Under the pieces are notes generated by a model. The model worked only from the letters and a program-made list of their open reading frames with translations. It searched no databases and was not told the DNA's origin. A DNA stretch of 57,486 bases from assembly GCA_039964455.1 (NCBI GenBank), contig JBDVXK010000027.1, positions 1 through 57,486 of the forward strand, in the 5' to 3' direction. Shown piece by piece: positions 1 to 9,660 of this stretch; positions within the stretch are counted from its first letter, which is position 1; the number at the start of each line of letters is the position of its first letter. Origin of the DNA: CALJFL01 sp039964455. Its GTDB lineage: Bacteria > Pseudomonadota > Gammaproteobacteria > Pseudomonadales > Halieaceae. The translations under genes and the position numbers were made by a program.

Positions 1-88
1 CTTTTGCGGCTGCAGGACCGTCAGCGACAAGGATGTCGCTGCCGAGCCCCCATGGATGGGTTCACGGCGTGTCCTGCAGCCGCAAAAG
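1..88. repeat. Folded intergenic palindromic repeat downstream of glyA
   Basis: The left arm at 1-18 (cttttgcggctgcaggac) is the exact reverse complement of 71-88. Inside lie two further small stems: agcgac/gtcgct at 23-28 and 35-40, and cccat/atggg at 49-53 and 56-60. The unit would therefore fold as a three-way, cloverleaf-like structure in either strand. It sits just beyond the glyA stop and could help end that transcript, but there is no long T tract. The inner sequence looks like the dispersed intergenic repeats found in marine gammaproteobacteria; that resemblance is recollection, and no second copy was found in this window. Confidence 0.75.
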
Positions 89-127
89 CGCTGATGCTGC
101 AGGCAAGCCAGAAACCCAAGCACTCAC

Positions 128-1390
128 TTACCGATAAACAGGAAACCTAGAACAGATCTCCAACACCTTCGCCTTCACCTCAGCCACAACCTGCTCAGAA
201 TTGTCATTCTCCAAGGATTCCAGCACATCACACATCCAGCCAGTCAGCTCGATAGTCTCAGCTTCGGTAAATCCGCGGGTCGTGATAGCGGGCGTACCCA
301 CTCGTAAACCCGAAGTTATAAACGGCGAACGCGGGTCATTCGGCACAGCATTCTTGTTCACCGTGATATTCGCTTCGCCCAGCGCCGCATCCGCATCTTT
401 ACCGGTGTAGGGCTTACCAATCAGGTCAACCAGCATCAGGTGGTTATCGGTACCGCCGGAGACAATATTAATGCCCCGGTCGATAAACGTTTTGGCCATG
501 GCCCGCGCATTAGCGATAACCTGCTTCTGGTAGATAACAAAGTCATCGCCTTGGGCTTCCAGGAAGCTGACTGCCTTAGCCGCAATCACATGCATCAAAG
601 GGCCACCCTGGCTGCCAGGGAACACCGAAGAATTAAACTTCTTGGCGAGATCCTCATTAGCCCGAGCCAGAATCACGCCACCACGGGGTCCGCGCAGCGT
701 TTTATGGGTGGTGGAGGTAACCACGTCGGCATGGGGCACCGGATTGGGATAAACACCTGCCGCCACCAAGCCCGCGATGTGAGCCATATCCACCATCAGG
801 TAAGCGCCAACCTTGTCGGCTATCTCACGAAAACGAGCCCAGTCCATCACTCGGCTGTAAGCGGAAAAACCGGCGATAATCATCTTGGGTTTGTGCTCAA
901 GGGCCAGCGCTTCTACCTGCGCGTAGTCCACCTCACCGGTATCGTTATCCAGGCCATACTGAATGGCGTTGTATTGCTTGCCAGAAAAATTCGGCTTGGC
1001 ACCGTGAGTCAGGTGGCCACCGTCGGCCAGGCTCATGCCCAGAATGGTGTCACCAGGTTGCAGCAGGGCCAGAAAAACAGCGCCGTTGGCCTGTGACCCT
1101 GAGTGAGGCTGCACATTGGCATAGTCAGCACCGAACAGCGCTTTCACGCGTTCGATGGCCAGTTCTTCCGCCTTGTCTACGTATTCACAACCGCCGTAAT
1201 AGCGCTTGCCAGGGTAGCCTTCCGCGTATTTGTTGGTGAGCACAGTGCCTTGAGCCTGCATAACCCGTGGGCTGGCATAGTTCTCGGAAGCAATCAGCTC
1301 GATATGCTCTTCCTGCCGGCGCTCCTCTTCTTCAATGGCGCCAAACAAGGCATCGTCAAACCCGGCAATGGTCATACTACTGTCAAACAT
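128..1390 (-). CDS. glyA: Serine hydroxymethyltransferase
   Basis: A PLP-dependent cytosolic enzyme that interconverts serine and glycine while loading tetrahydrofolate with a one-carbon unit. The protein shows the family landmarks: HSGSQAN near the N-terminal third, DMAHIAGL, and the PLP-lysine motif TTHKTLRGPRGG. I chose the ATG at 1390 (420 residues, the usual length) because a GGGGAT ribosome site lies just upstream; an in-frame GTG at 1429 would add 13 unconserved residues. It is transcribed alone, away from the dehydrogenase gene that starts at 1581. Identification is secure. Confidence 0.97.
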   Translation of the reverse strand: MFDSSMTIAGFDDALFGAIEEEERRQEEHIELIASENYASPRVMQAQGTVLTNKYAEGYPGKRYYGGCEYVDKAEELAIERVKALFGADYANVQPHSGSQANGAVFLALLQPGDTILGMSLADGGHLTHGAKPNFSGKQYNAIQYGLDNDTGEVDYAQVEALALEHKPKMIIAGFSAYSRVMDWARFREIADKVGAYLMVDMAHIAGLVAAGVYPNPVPHADVVTSTTHKTLRGPRGGVILARANEDLAKKFNSSVFPGSQGGPLMHVIAAKAVSFLEAQGDDFVIYQKQVIANARAMAKTFIDRGINIVSGGTDNHLMLVDLIGKPYTGKDADAALGEANITVNKNAVPNDPRSPFITSGLRVGTPAITTRGFTEAETIELTGWMCDVLESLENDNSEQVVAEVKAKVLEICSRFPVYR

Positions 1391-1580
1391 CGAAATCCCC
1401 TGAGATGCGCGCGGCGAAGGGCGTTTCACCCCGCTTCGGAAGCGCCGAATTTTAACCTAAAATGACCCCTGGCGATAAGTAGATCAGCGATTTTCATGCG
1501 CCTGTTTTCTTTTTGTCGCGGTTTCGGCATATAGTGGTCTCCAATATCAGCGAAAAACTCTAAATCGGACCTCTTTTATC

Positions 1581-2921
1581 ATGAATATCAGTATCTTCGG
1601 CAGTGGTTATGTTGGCCTTGTTCAGGCAGCTATCTTTGCTGATGTCGGCCATCGAGTGCTCTGCATGGATATCGATGAAGCGCGCGTTGAACAACTAGGT
1701 AATGGTGAAGTACCGTTCTTCGAGCCGGGGCTCTCTCAATTAATTCTTAACGGCATCGACAGCGGATTGTTGTCATTTACCAGCGACGCTCTGGCCGCCA
1801 CAGAAAACAGTGACTATCTATTTATCTGCGTGGGCACACCCTCCGACGCAGATGGCAGCGCTGACCTGAGCTACGTTATGCAGGTGGCATCGAGCATTGC
1901 CGAAAACATGAGCAGTCGTAAGGTGGTCATTACCAAGTCTACCGTGCCGGTAGGCACAACAGACGCTGTTCAAGCGCACATTGAACAGGCGCTGGCAAAG
2001 CAAGGTCGCAACATACCGATAGAGACTGCATCTAACCCTGAATTTCTCAAAGAGGGTTCAGCAGTCTCCGACTGCCAGAGTCCAGACCGAATTGTCATCG
2101 GAACGCGATCTGAGGCGGTTCTGAAAGATCTGCGGAGGATGTACCAGGCGTTCAACCGCAACAGAGAAAAAATCATGGCGACTGACCCCCGCAGCGCTGA
2201 AATGATCAAGTATGCATCCAACGCCATGCTCGCCACCAAGATCAGCTTTATGAATGAAATGGCCAATATCGCAGAGAGAGTCGGTGCCGATATCGAGGAT
2301 GTGCGGCGCGGCATGGGCTCCGACCCGCGTATCGGCTATCAATTTATCTACCCCGGTGCAGGCTACGGGGGCTCTTGCTTCCCCAAGGATGTGCAGGCAC
2401 TGACGCATTTGGCCGGCGATGACAGCAATGCCGTCATACTCAGTGCGGTTCATAACACCAACCAGCGGCAAAAAAACAAACTGGCCGAAAAACTCTCCGC
2501 CAAGCTTGGAAACGACCTGACGGGGAAAACCATTGCGGTCTGGGGTTTGGCATTCAAGCCAAATACAGACGATATGCGCGAGGCACCCAGCCGCTATCTG
2601 ATGGAGAGCATTTGGAAAAATGGGGGTTGCGTTCGTGCATTTGATCCACAGGCGAATCCAGCATGCGCAAAGATCTACGGAGCGCGGGGCGACCTGCTGT
2701 TATGTGACAGCAAGGAAGCCGCTCTTGCTGGCGCCGATGCGCTGGTCATTTGTACAGAATGGAAAGCCTTCTGGTCGCCAGATTTCGAATTGATAAAACG
2801 CGAGCTGAGACTGCCACTAATCATTGATGGCAGAAACCTTTACGATCCTGATTACATGCACGAAATTGGCATAGACTACTACGGCATCGGCCGCGGCCTT
2901 TCGCTGCAACGACAGCAGTGA
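1581..2921 (+). CDS. UDP-glucose / GDP-mannose 6-dehydrogenase family protein
   Basis: A cytosolic NAD-dependent sugar-nucleotide dehydrogenase that oxidises a nucleotide sugar twice, to the uronic acid, supplying exopolysaccharide or capsule precursors. The N-terminus has the Rossmann motif FGSGYVG (residues 6-12). The catalytic cysteine is Cys266 in GGSCFPKD, and the C-terminal domain carries the usual WGLAFKPNTDDMREAPS segment. Its 446 residues fit the family. The overall pattern favours UDP-glucose dehydrogenase (Ugd/TuaD type) over GDP-mannose dehydrogenase (AlgD), but substrate cannot be settled by eye. No polysaccharide cluster is adjacent. Confidence 0.92.
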   Translation: MNISIFGSGYVGLVQAAIFADVGHRVLCMDIDEARVEQLGNGEVPFFEPGLSQLILNGIDSGLLSFTSDALAATENSDYLFICVGTPSDADGSADLSYVMQVASSIAENMSSRKVVITKSTVPVGTTDAVQAHIEQALAKQGRNIPIETASNPEFLKEGSAVSDCQSPDRIVIGTRSEAVLKDLRRMYQAFNRNREKIMATDPRSAEMIKYASNAMLATKISFMNEMANIAERVGADIEDVRRGMGSDPRIGYQFIYPGAGYGGSCFPKDVQALTHLAGDDSNAVILSAVHNTNQRQKNKLAEKLSAKLGNDLTGKTIAVWGLAFKPNTDDMREAPSRYLMESIWKNGGCVRAFDPQANPACAKIYGARGDLLLCDSKEAALAGADALVICTEWKAFWSPDFELIKRELRLPLIIDGRNLYDPDYMHEIGIDYYGIGRGLSLQRQQ

Positions 2922-2999
2922 AGTCCGGACAGGCCTCAACCCAATAAGGGTTTGCTGTTAAACTCCGCCTCTCTTTTCACAAATGATCGAGCATTTCTG

Positions 3000-4664
<1,665 letters not shown>

Positions 4665-4738
4665 CAAACAGCGTCTCGCATTGGCGTGTTAGCGGCGCTA
4701 TAGTTGAACTGCAAACGTAACTGACAAGAGATCAAGCA

Positions 4739-5110
4739 ATGAGCGAACACCGCCCGGAACTACGACGATTCACCCGGGTTGCCCTGGACCTTCCGGTGGA
4801 GGTTCATCAGGGGGGCAGCGTATGGCAGCAGCGCCTGATCGACCTGTCACTGGCCGGTGCAGCTACGGACCAGCCCGATGTCTGGGACGCACAATATAAC
4901 GAACCCTTCACCCTGATTATTCATATCGATGAGACCAATCGGCTGGAGCTGTATGCCTACCTGCAGCATGTGGAGGCAGACCGACTTGGCTTTTCAGTGC
5001 AGCACGTTGATCGGGAAAATATTGAGCCATTGCGCGAGCTGTTGGCCGCTCACATCGACGACATCGCCCTGCTCGACGAAGAAATGAATCGGTTACAACA
5101 GGACGACTGA
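4739..5110 (+). CDS. PilZ domain protein (c-di-GMP receptor)
   Basis: A small 123-residue cytosolic protein consisting of a single PilZ domain. The two c-di-GMP contact motifs are visible: RRFTR (residues 9-13) and DLSLAGA (residues 36-42, the D/NxSxxG box). Such proteins relay c-di-GMP levels to motility, adhesion or polysaccharide output, but the partner is not evident here. A diguanylate cyclase is encoded far away at 51.5-53.3 kb. The C-terminus is an acidic helix. It ends only 8 bases from the convergent phosphatase gene. Confidence 0.85.
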   Translation: MSEHRPELRRFTRVALDLPVEVHQGGSVWQQRLIDLSLAGAATDQPDVWDAQYNEPFTLIIHIDETNRLELYAYLQHVEADRLGFSVQHVDRENIEPLRELLAAHIDDIALLDEEMNRLQQDD

Positions 5111-5122
5111 GCAGCCGCTCAG
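5107..5122. other. Small hairpin spanning two convergent stop codons
   Basis: The sequence ctgagc-agcc-gctcag forms a perfect 6-bp stem with a 4-base loop. It contains the TGA of the PilZ gene (5108-5110) and, on the other strand, the TGA of the phosphatase gene (5119-5121). There is no T tract, so it may be at most a weak bidirectional pause or end signal. Confidence 0.35.
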
Positions 5123-6177
5123 CCCAGAATCCACATCGCGGCTACTGCCGCTACTCCCAGTCCTGCAACCCCCAGCACTAACCAGGTCCAATAGGCGGGT
5201 TGTTTCTCGGGGCCAGAGTCCGGCATCTCTCCGCCGCGCTTGCGCACCTCTTCAGCGAGATCCACCTTCATCATCTGGGTGGTACCGGGCCGGGACGCCA
5301 TTTCTGTACCGACAGGTTGACGCAACTGGGTGTCATCCAGCAACTCAGGCAAGCCTTCGTAGTGTCTTGTATCGGGATCGTAGCTCCAGACGATGTTCGG
5401 CTGCTTGCCAGTGCTCATTACCGACATTTCAGCCCCGATCAGCGCGACAGTGACATTATCCCGGCCGCCGGCCTCTAGCGTCGCCCGTACAAGACCCTCA
5501 CACTTTTCTGCCAACGGGGAATTCAGGGAAAGGATCGTGGCTATCTGGCTGCTGTCCAGAACGTCGTTGAGTCCATCGGTGCACAGCAGCAGCACTTCAC
5601 CCGGCGCCAAAGCCCCGGCGTTATAGCCAACTTTGAGATCACTGTCGTGATGCAATCCAATGGCCTGAACAATCACATTCTTGCGGGGGTGATTACGCGC
5701 TTCTTCCAGGGTGATCTTGCCCATCTCCAGTTGCGCTGCCACAAACGAGTGATCGCGGGTAAGCAGGTGCAACTGGCCATCCCAGAGGTAAGCGCGGCTA
5801 TCGCCTACCCAGGCGATTTGATACTGGGTGCCGTCCAGGTGTGCTGCGACTACGGTTGAGGCCATTCCGGCCTTACCCAACCCGGAGGTCACGCCCGCGG
5901 CAACCTCCTGATTGGCAAAGCGCACTGCCTGATCGAGGTCGCCGCTAAGCGCCATCTCGGCATTAATTGCTTCACAGGTAATGCGGCTGGCAACTTCGCC
6001 AGCGTGGTGTCCACCGACGCCATCGGCAACGGCAACGACACCCAGTGAAGGGTTAACCAGAAAGGCGTCTTCATTGTGTTTGCGCTGGGCGACATCAGTG
6101 CGACCAGCCACGACAATGCCCGGGGAAAATTCCGCATCATTGACGGGGAGATCGTGCTTCGCGGAATCAGCATCCAT
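5119..6177 (-). CDS. PP2C-family Ser/Thr protein phosphatase, tail-anchored (copy 1)
   Basis: A metal-dependent phosphatase that removes phosphate from Ser/Thr. The PP2C motifs run in order: RKHNEDAF, VADGVGGHHAGEVAS, MASTVVAA, WVGDSRAYLWDG, LTRDHSF, CTDGLNDVLD and GGRDNVTVAL, so all metal-binding aspartates appear present. After the catalytic domain (about residues 20-260) comes a linker and one C-terminal hydrophobic helix of about 22 residues, anchoring it in the inner membrane with the enzyme in the cytosol. It is the last gene of the run with the FHA gene and a closely similar phosphatase, which suggests tandem duplication around the FHA gene. It likely opposes the kinase at 29.5-31.0 kb. 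Confidence 0.92.
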   Translation of the reverse strand: MDADSAKHDLPVNDAEFSPGIVVAGRTDVAQRKHNEDAFLVNPSLGVVAVADGVGGHHAGEVASRITCEAINAEMALSGDLDQAVRFANQEVAAGVTSGLGKAGMASTVVAAHLDGTQYQIAWVGDSRAYLWDGQLHLLTRDHSFVAAQLEMGKITLEEARNHPRKNVIVQAIGLHHDSDLKVGYNAGALAPGEVLLLCTDGLNDVLDSSQIATILSLNSPLAEKCEGLVRATLEAGGRDNVTVALIGAEMSVMSTGKQPNIVWSYDPDTRHYEGLPELLDDTQLRQPVGTEMASRPGTTQMMKVDLAEEVRKRGGEMPDSGPEKQPAYWTWLVLGVAGLGVAAVAAMWILG

Positions 6178-6198
6178 GACGCTATATATATGCCATGC

Positions 6199-6236
6199 TC
6201 GAATAAACTACAACCGCGCTATGCCTTTTTATTCGA
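6199..6236. promoter_or_regulatory. Inverted repeat between FHA and phosphatase genes (candidate operator)
   Basis: tcgaataaa at 6199-6207 is repeated exactly in inverted form at 6228-6236, with a 20-base spacer, inside the 125-base gap upstream of phosphatase copy 1. This is the longest gap inside the signalling trio, so a separate promoter or a protein-binding site is possible. An RNA hairpin with a large loop is the alternative. No clear -35/-10 pair was found. Confidence 0.3.
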
Positions 6237-6302
6237 AAGCCCCAATACGACACCAGGCGCCAACAAACCACGCAGTGCTCGCACCCGACTATGCCCTGTC
6301 AG

Positions 6303-7313
6303 TTACCCCAGTACCCACCAGGCAACCGCCAGCAGCACGACAAGACCCAAGCCCACCAGCATCGCCTTTTTCAACCCACTGCCACTACTGACTGGCCCAC
6401 CAGCACTTGACGCTGCGGCGCCAGCCTCGGTTGGAGCAGCATTGAGCGCCGCGCGAAACACGACCGTAGCCTCGCCCAACTGGATTCGGTCTTCGTCAGC
6501 CAGATAAGCCGTCAGTCGCTTCTCACCATTGACATAGATGCCGTTGGCAGAAACCAGGTTAACCAAACGCCAGCGACCGCCCTGGTGAATAAGCTGGGCA
6601 TGACGACCAGACACCGAGGGATCCGAAATATTAAGCTCACAGTCGGCATCGCGTCCCAGCTCCCAGACATCAGGCTCCTCGGTGCCTCCTGGGGCAAGTT
6701 CAAAGACCTCACCCGCCGCGCCGCCCTCTGTTACCACCACAAGGTGTGCCAGTTCGGACATGCGTTCGATCGCATCCGCGTCTTGTTGCACATTACCTGT
6801 AGCGCCCGCCTGATCCATCGAGAGGACCCGAGTCTCATCGCCGGTGCCATCGTCTACCCAACTTCCGGGCAGGTCGAGGTCGTCTAGCGATTCAGGCATG
6901 GAGCCTTCCCCGGATTCCGCAGGCGGTGGATCAGCGGATGGCGCAGACTCTTGCACGGTGGGCTCCTCAAAGGCGCTGACAACCGTGGCGTCACTATCGA
7001 CCACCGTAGCGTCCATGTCCTCTGCACCACCCGATACCACCAGCTTGTAGCAATGCTTCTCGAAACAAATCTTGTCGCCGTTATAAACCGGCGTAGGCTT
7101 ATCTATCTTAAGCTCATTTACCCGGGTGCCATTGGAAGACCCCATGTCCTCAACAACCAACTGGCCACCATCGACGCGAAAAATCGCATGCACTCGAGAA
7201 ACCTTCGCGTCATCTATAGTGATAGCGCAATCCGCAGAGCGCCCTACGTTCATCGCCCCTGTCAGTGCATGCTCCTGCTCTTCGTGATCTACCAGTACTG
7301 CTGTGATGTCCAT
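6303..7313 (-). CDS. Double-FHA-domain protein, tail-anchored
   Basis: A 336-residue phosphothreonine-reader protein. The first FHA domain (about residues 15-90) shows GRSADCAI, VSRVHA and GSSNGTRVN; the second (about 210-290) shows GRDADCEL, VSGRHA and SANGIYVNG. Between them is an acidic, Thr-rich linker (TVVDSDATVV) that could itself be phosphorylated. A C-terminal hydrophobic helix ends the protein, giving the same tail-anchored layout as the two flanking phosphatases. The ATG at 7313 was chosen because GAGGA precedes it; an upstream in-frame start at 7424 would run into the phosphatase gene. The partners are unknown; kinase, phosphatases and readers in one locus point to a local phospho-signalling circuit. 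Confidence 0.9.
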   Translation of the reverse strand: MDITAVLVDHEEQEHALTGAMNVGRSADCAITIDDAKVSRVHAIFRVDGGQLVVEDMGSSNGTRVNELKIDKPTPVYNGDKICFEKHCYKLVVSGGAEDMDATVVDSDATVVSAFEEPTVQESAPSADPPPAESGEGSMPESLDDLDLPGSWVDDGTGDETRVLSMDQAGATGNVQQDADAIERMSELAHLVVVTEGGAAGEVFELAPGGTEEPDVWELGRDADCELNISDPSVSGRHAQLIHQGGRWRLVNLVSANGIYVNGEKRLTAYLADEDRIQLGEATVVFRAALNAAPTEAGAAASSAGGPVSSGSGLKKAMLVGLGLVVLLAVAWWVLG

Positions 7314-7354
7314 GTTTTCCTCAAATCCACTCAATAATTTTCTTCGTGTCGGCG

Positions 7355-8374
7355 CTAGGCCAGGGTCACATAGGCGGCACCCAATGCCACCGCGGTCACC
7401 ACGGTCGCAAGCAATACGATCCAAAGTGTGCGGTTACGCCGTTCGCGCCTATCGGCCTTAACCGCTAGCTGCCTCATGGCTTCAACCTGTGCCACTGGCA
7501 TCATCTGCGTGCTATGGCGTGACTTGGGTGTTACCCGTCTTACGTTCGGTTGGGTAATTTCAACTCCCACAACCTCGGGAAGACCCAGGTGCTCGTCCGT
7601 GGCTGGATCATAGGTCCATACCTTCGCAGGCTGCAGTCCCACGCTGTCAATTTCATCTCCGGCACGCACCAATGCCACCGTCACATTGTCACGTCCTCCG
7701 GCCTGCACAGTCTCTTCGATCAGACTGTCACAACGCTGTTGGGGCGTTTTCCCGGATGCCAGAATCTTCGCTATCTGCGCGCTGTCGAGGACGTCGTTCA
7801 AACCATCGCTGCATAACAGCAAGGTCTCGCCCGCAGCCAGGCGGCCACTGCAGGTATCAACACGCAAATTTTCTTCAGACTGCAAGCCAATTGCCTGAAC
7901 AATCACATTCTTTCGCGGATGGTTACGGGCCTGCTCCAGAGTTATTTTGCCCAGCTCCAACTGAGCCGCCACGTAGGAGTGATCTCGAGTGAGCAGATGT
8001 AACTGTCCATCCCAGAGATAGGCACGGCTGTCACCAACCCAATCTATACGGTAGTCGGCACCGTCGAACAACGCTGCTACAACGGTTGAGGCCATACCCT
8101 CACGGCCCCTGCCATCAGTAACCGCTGTCATAACAGCCTTGTTGCTGTTGCGGATGGCCTCACTAAGATCAGCACCGGAGGTCAGAGATGACGCTATCAC
8201 TTCACAGGTAATCCCGCTTGCGACTTCACCCGCCTGATGCCCTCCCACACCATCGGCAACGATAACAAGGCCAGAGTCGCGGTCCACAAGAAATGCATCT
8301 TCATTATGTTTACGGCGCGCTACGTGCGTACCCGCACAGGTCTCCATAGCAGCGTGCATCTCTACGGTACTCAC
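7355..8374 (-). CDS. PP2C-family Ser/Thr protein phosphatase, tail-anchored (copy 2)
   Basis: A paralogue of the phosphatase at 5119-6177: the central catalytic stretch (WVGDSRAYLWDGQLHLLTRDHS, ITLEQARNHPRKN, GLNDVLD) is nearly word-for-word the same. All PP2C metal-site motifs are present, and a C-terminal hydrophobic helix anchors it. The start shown is a GTG whose last bases overlap the TGA of the pentaheme cytochrome gene (GTGA), suggesting translational coupling. An ATG at 8359 is an alternative start. This overlap ties the phospho-signalling genes directly to the cytochrome operon. Confidence 0.92.
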   Translation of the reverse strand: MSTVEMHAAMETCAGTHVARRKHNEDAFLVDRDSGLVIVADGVGGHQAGEVASGITCEVIASSLTSGADLSEAIRNSNKAVMTAVTDGRGREGMASTVVAALFDGADYRIDWVGDSRAYLWDGQLHLLTRDHSYVAAQLELGKITLEQARNHPRKNVIVQAIGLQSEENLRVDTCSGRLAAGETLLLCSDGLNDVLDSAQIAKILASGKTPQQRCDSLIEETVQAGGRDNVTVALVRAGDEIDSVGLQPAKVWTYDPATDEHLGLPEVVGVEITQPNVRRVTPKSRHSTQMMPVAQVEAMRQLAVKADRRERRNRTLWIVLLATVVTAVALGAAYVTLA

Positions 8375-9660
8375 AGCTGCCCCAACATTTTGCCAGACAG
8401 TACAGCGAACTGCTTGGGCACGAAGCTATTCTCGTTTTCCACACTAGCAAATAGTGCATCCAGTTCCGCCCGGTATTTATCCTCCTCGCCCAATGCGATA
8501 GACAGGGTCTCTACCGCCATGAAAACCTGCTCCGCGGAGGTGAAGTGCCGGTAGTCGCCGGATTTGGCCGCTTGCAAAAGATCACGGCGTAGCAGTCGCT
8601 GGGTTTCGGATGAGTACCGCTCCTGGCTCACAATCGCCAGCACCGGCTCGAGCCCATCGGCAAGAGTAGCGGCGCTTTGGGCCACTGCGTTTTTATCGAC
8701 CATTGATGCCTTATGCAGATTAGCCAGATTCGTATAAGCGCTGGCAGCTTCACCGCGGCCAAGGGACTCAAGCACAGTGACCAATACCTGCAGATTGCCA
8801 TCGTTAAGACGTACCGCTCCGGGTGGTAAGGCCCTATCGCCAAACTCCGATTGCCAGCGCAAGTCATCCATAGGGTGGTGACAGGCATGACACTGGTAGA
8901 ACGATAGCTCTGGCATCATGCCTGACTCCGCATAAAGGTCACTTTGTAGAAGCTCCAGATATTCAAGGCTGCTCACGGTGAGCCCGGCAAGCCACATATT
9001 GACCGGGCCGATGGCAGGCTTGCGTTGCCCATAGTCGGCATCTACCTCGTAATGTGCAGGCTGATTCGCGGTAAAGGTTTCCAGCTCAAAACTCAGTCGT
9101 GGATGCCCTGCGCCCATTATCGCGTGGGTCGCGAACTTGTCGCGAGTACCCAAATGACATGAGAGGCAGAGTTTTGCCCGGGCCAGCGGTTGTTCGGTGG
9201 GATACATGCCCGCTGCCAAATTATCGCTGTGCAAGGTGCCTTCCTCTGCATGAGACTCCAACCATTTTCCGGCACCGCCGTGACACGCTTCACAGCCCAC
9301 CCCATCGGAAATCTGGAAACGCCGACCGCGGCTTTCGCTGGCAACGTTGTCGGCGTGGCAATCCAGACAAATATCCGCAGTATGCGCTGCTGGCAAACCC
9401 AGCTTTGCAGCGATGGCTTTGGATTGCGCAGTCTGCAAGGTGCGATAGGCTCTGGAGTGATAATCCTGACGCAACCACACCCGGTATTCATTCAGCCATA
9501 CTGTTGACTGCGGGTCGGGGCTGATCTTGCCATGGCATACGCTGGTGGCGCAGGTGGCAACACCCTCGTGTGGATGTACTCCCGCCTCCGGCAAGGGCTG
9601 CGCCAGCGCCGCGGCACTGAAAGCGCAAAGCAACAACAGTGTCAGTTTTCTACAAACCAT
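8371..9660 (-). CDS. Pentaheme c-type cytochrome (cytochrome c554-like)
   Basis: An exported electron-transfer protein of 429 residues. It has an N-terminal signal peptide ending near ALAQ. The heme sites are one CX4CH (CATSVCH) and four CXXCH (CLDCH, CEACH, CLSCH, CHACH), so five hemes if the longer motif is loaded. The GAGHPRLSFELE segment and spacing are typical of cytochrome c554/multiheme nitrogen- and metal-cycle cytochromes. The C-terminal 130 residues lack heme sites. The ATG lies inside the end of the upstream decaheme gene (19-base overlap), and the stop overlaps the phosphatase start. It is probably periplasmic; the redox partner is inferred from context only. Confidence 0.88.
   Translation of the reverse strand: MVCRKLTLLLLCAFSAAALAQPLPEAGVHPHEGVATCATSVCHGKISPDPQSTVWLNEYRVWLRQDYHSRAYRTLQTAQSKAIAAKLGLPAAHTADICLDCHADNVASESRGRRFQISDGVGCEACHGGAGKWLESHAEEGTLHSDNLAAGMYPTEQPLARAKLCLSCHLGTRDKFATHAIMGAGHPRLSFELETFTANQPAHYEVDADYGQRKPAIGPVNMWLAGLTVSSLEYLELLQSDLYAESGMMPELSFYQCHACHHPMDDLRWQSEFGDRALPPGAVRLNDGNLQVLVTVLESLGRGEAASAYTNLANLHKASMVDKNAVAQSAATLADGLEPVLAIVSQERYSSETQRLLRRDLLQAAKSGDYRHFTSAEQVFMAVETLSIALGEEDKYRAELDALFASVENENSFVPKQFAVLSGKMLGQL

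Noticed and set aside
440..1096. Long plus-strand open frame opposite glyA
   Set aside because: It is fully antisense to the well-conserved glyA, has no ribosome site and its product looks like random translation.
2938..2953. Terminator after the UDP-glucose dehydrogenase gene
   Set aside because: The aaccc/gggtt stem has only five pairs and no convincing T tract, and the ettA start lies only 47 bases further on.
5119..8374. Type VI secretion regulatory module (PppA/Fha)
   Set aside because: No secretion structural genes such as tssB/tssC, clpV or vgrG are present in the window; the neighbours are cytochromes.
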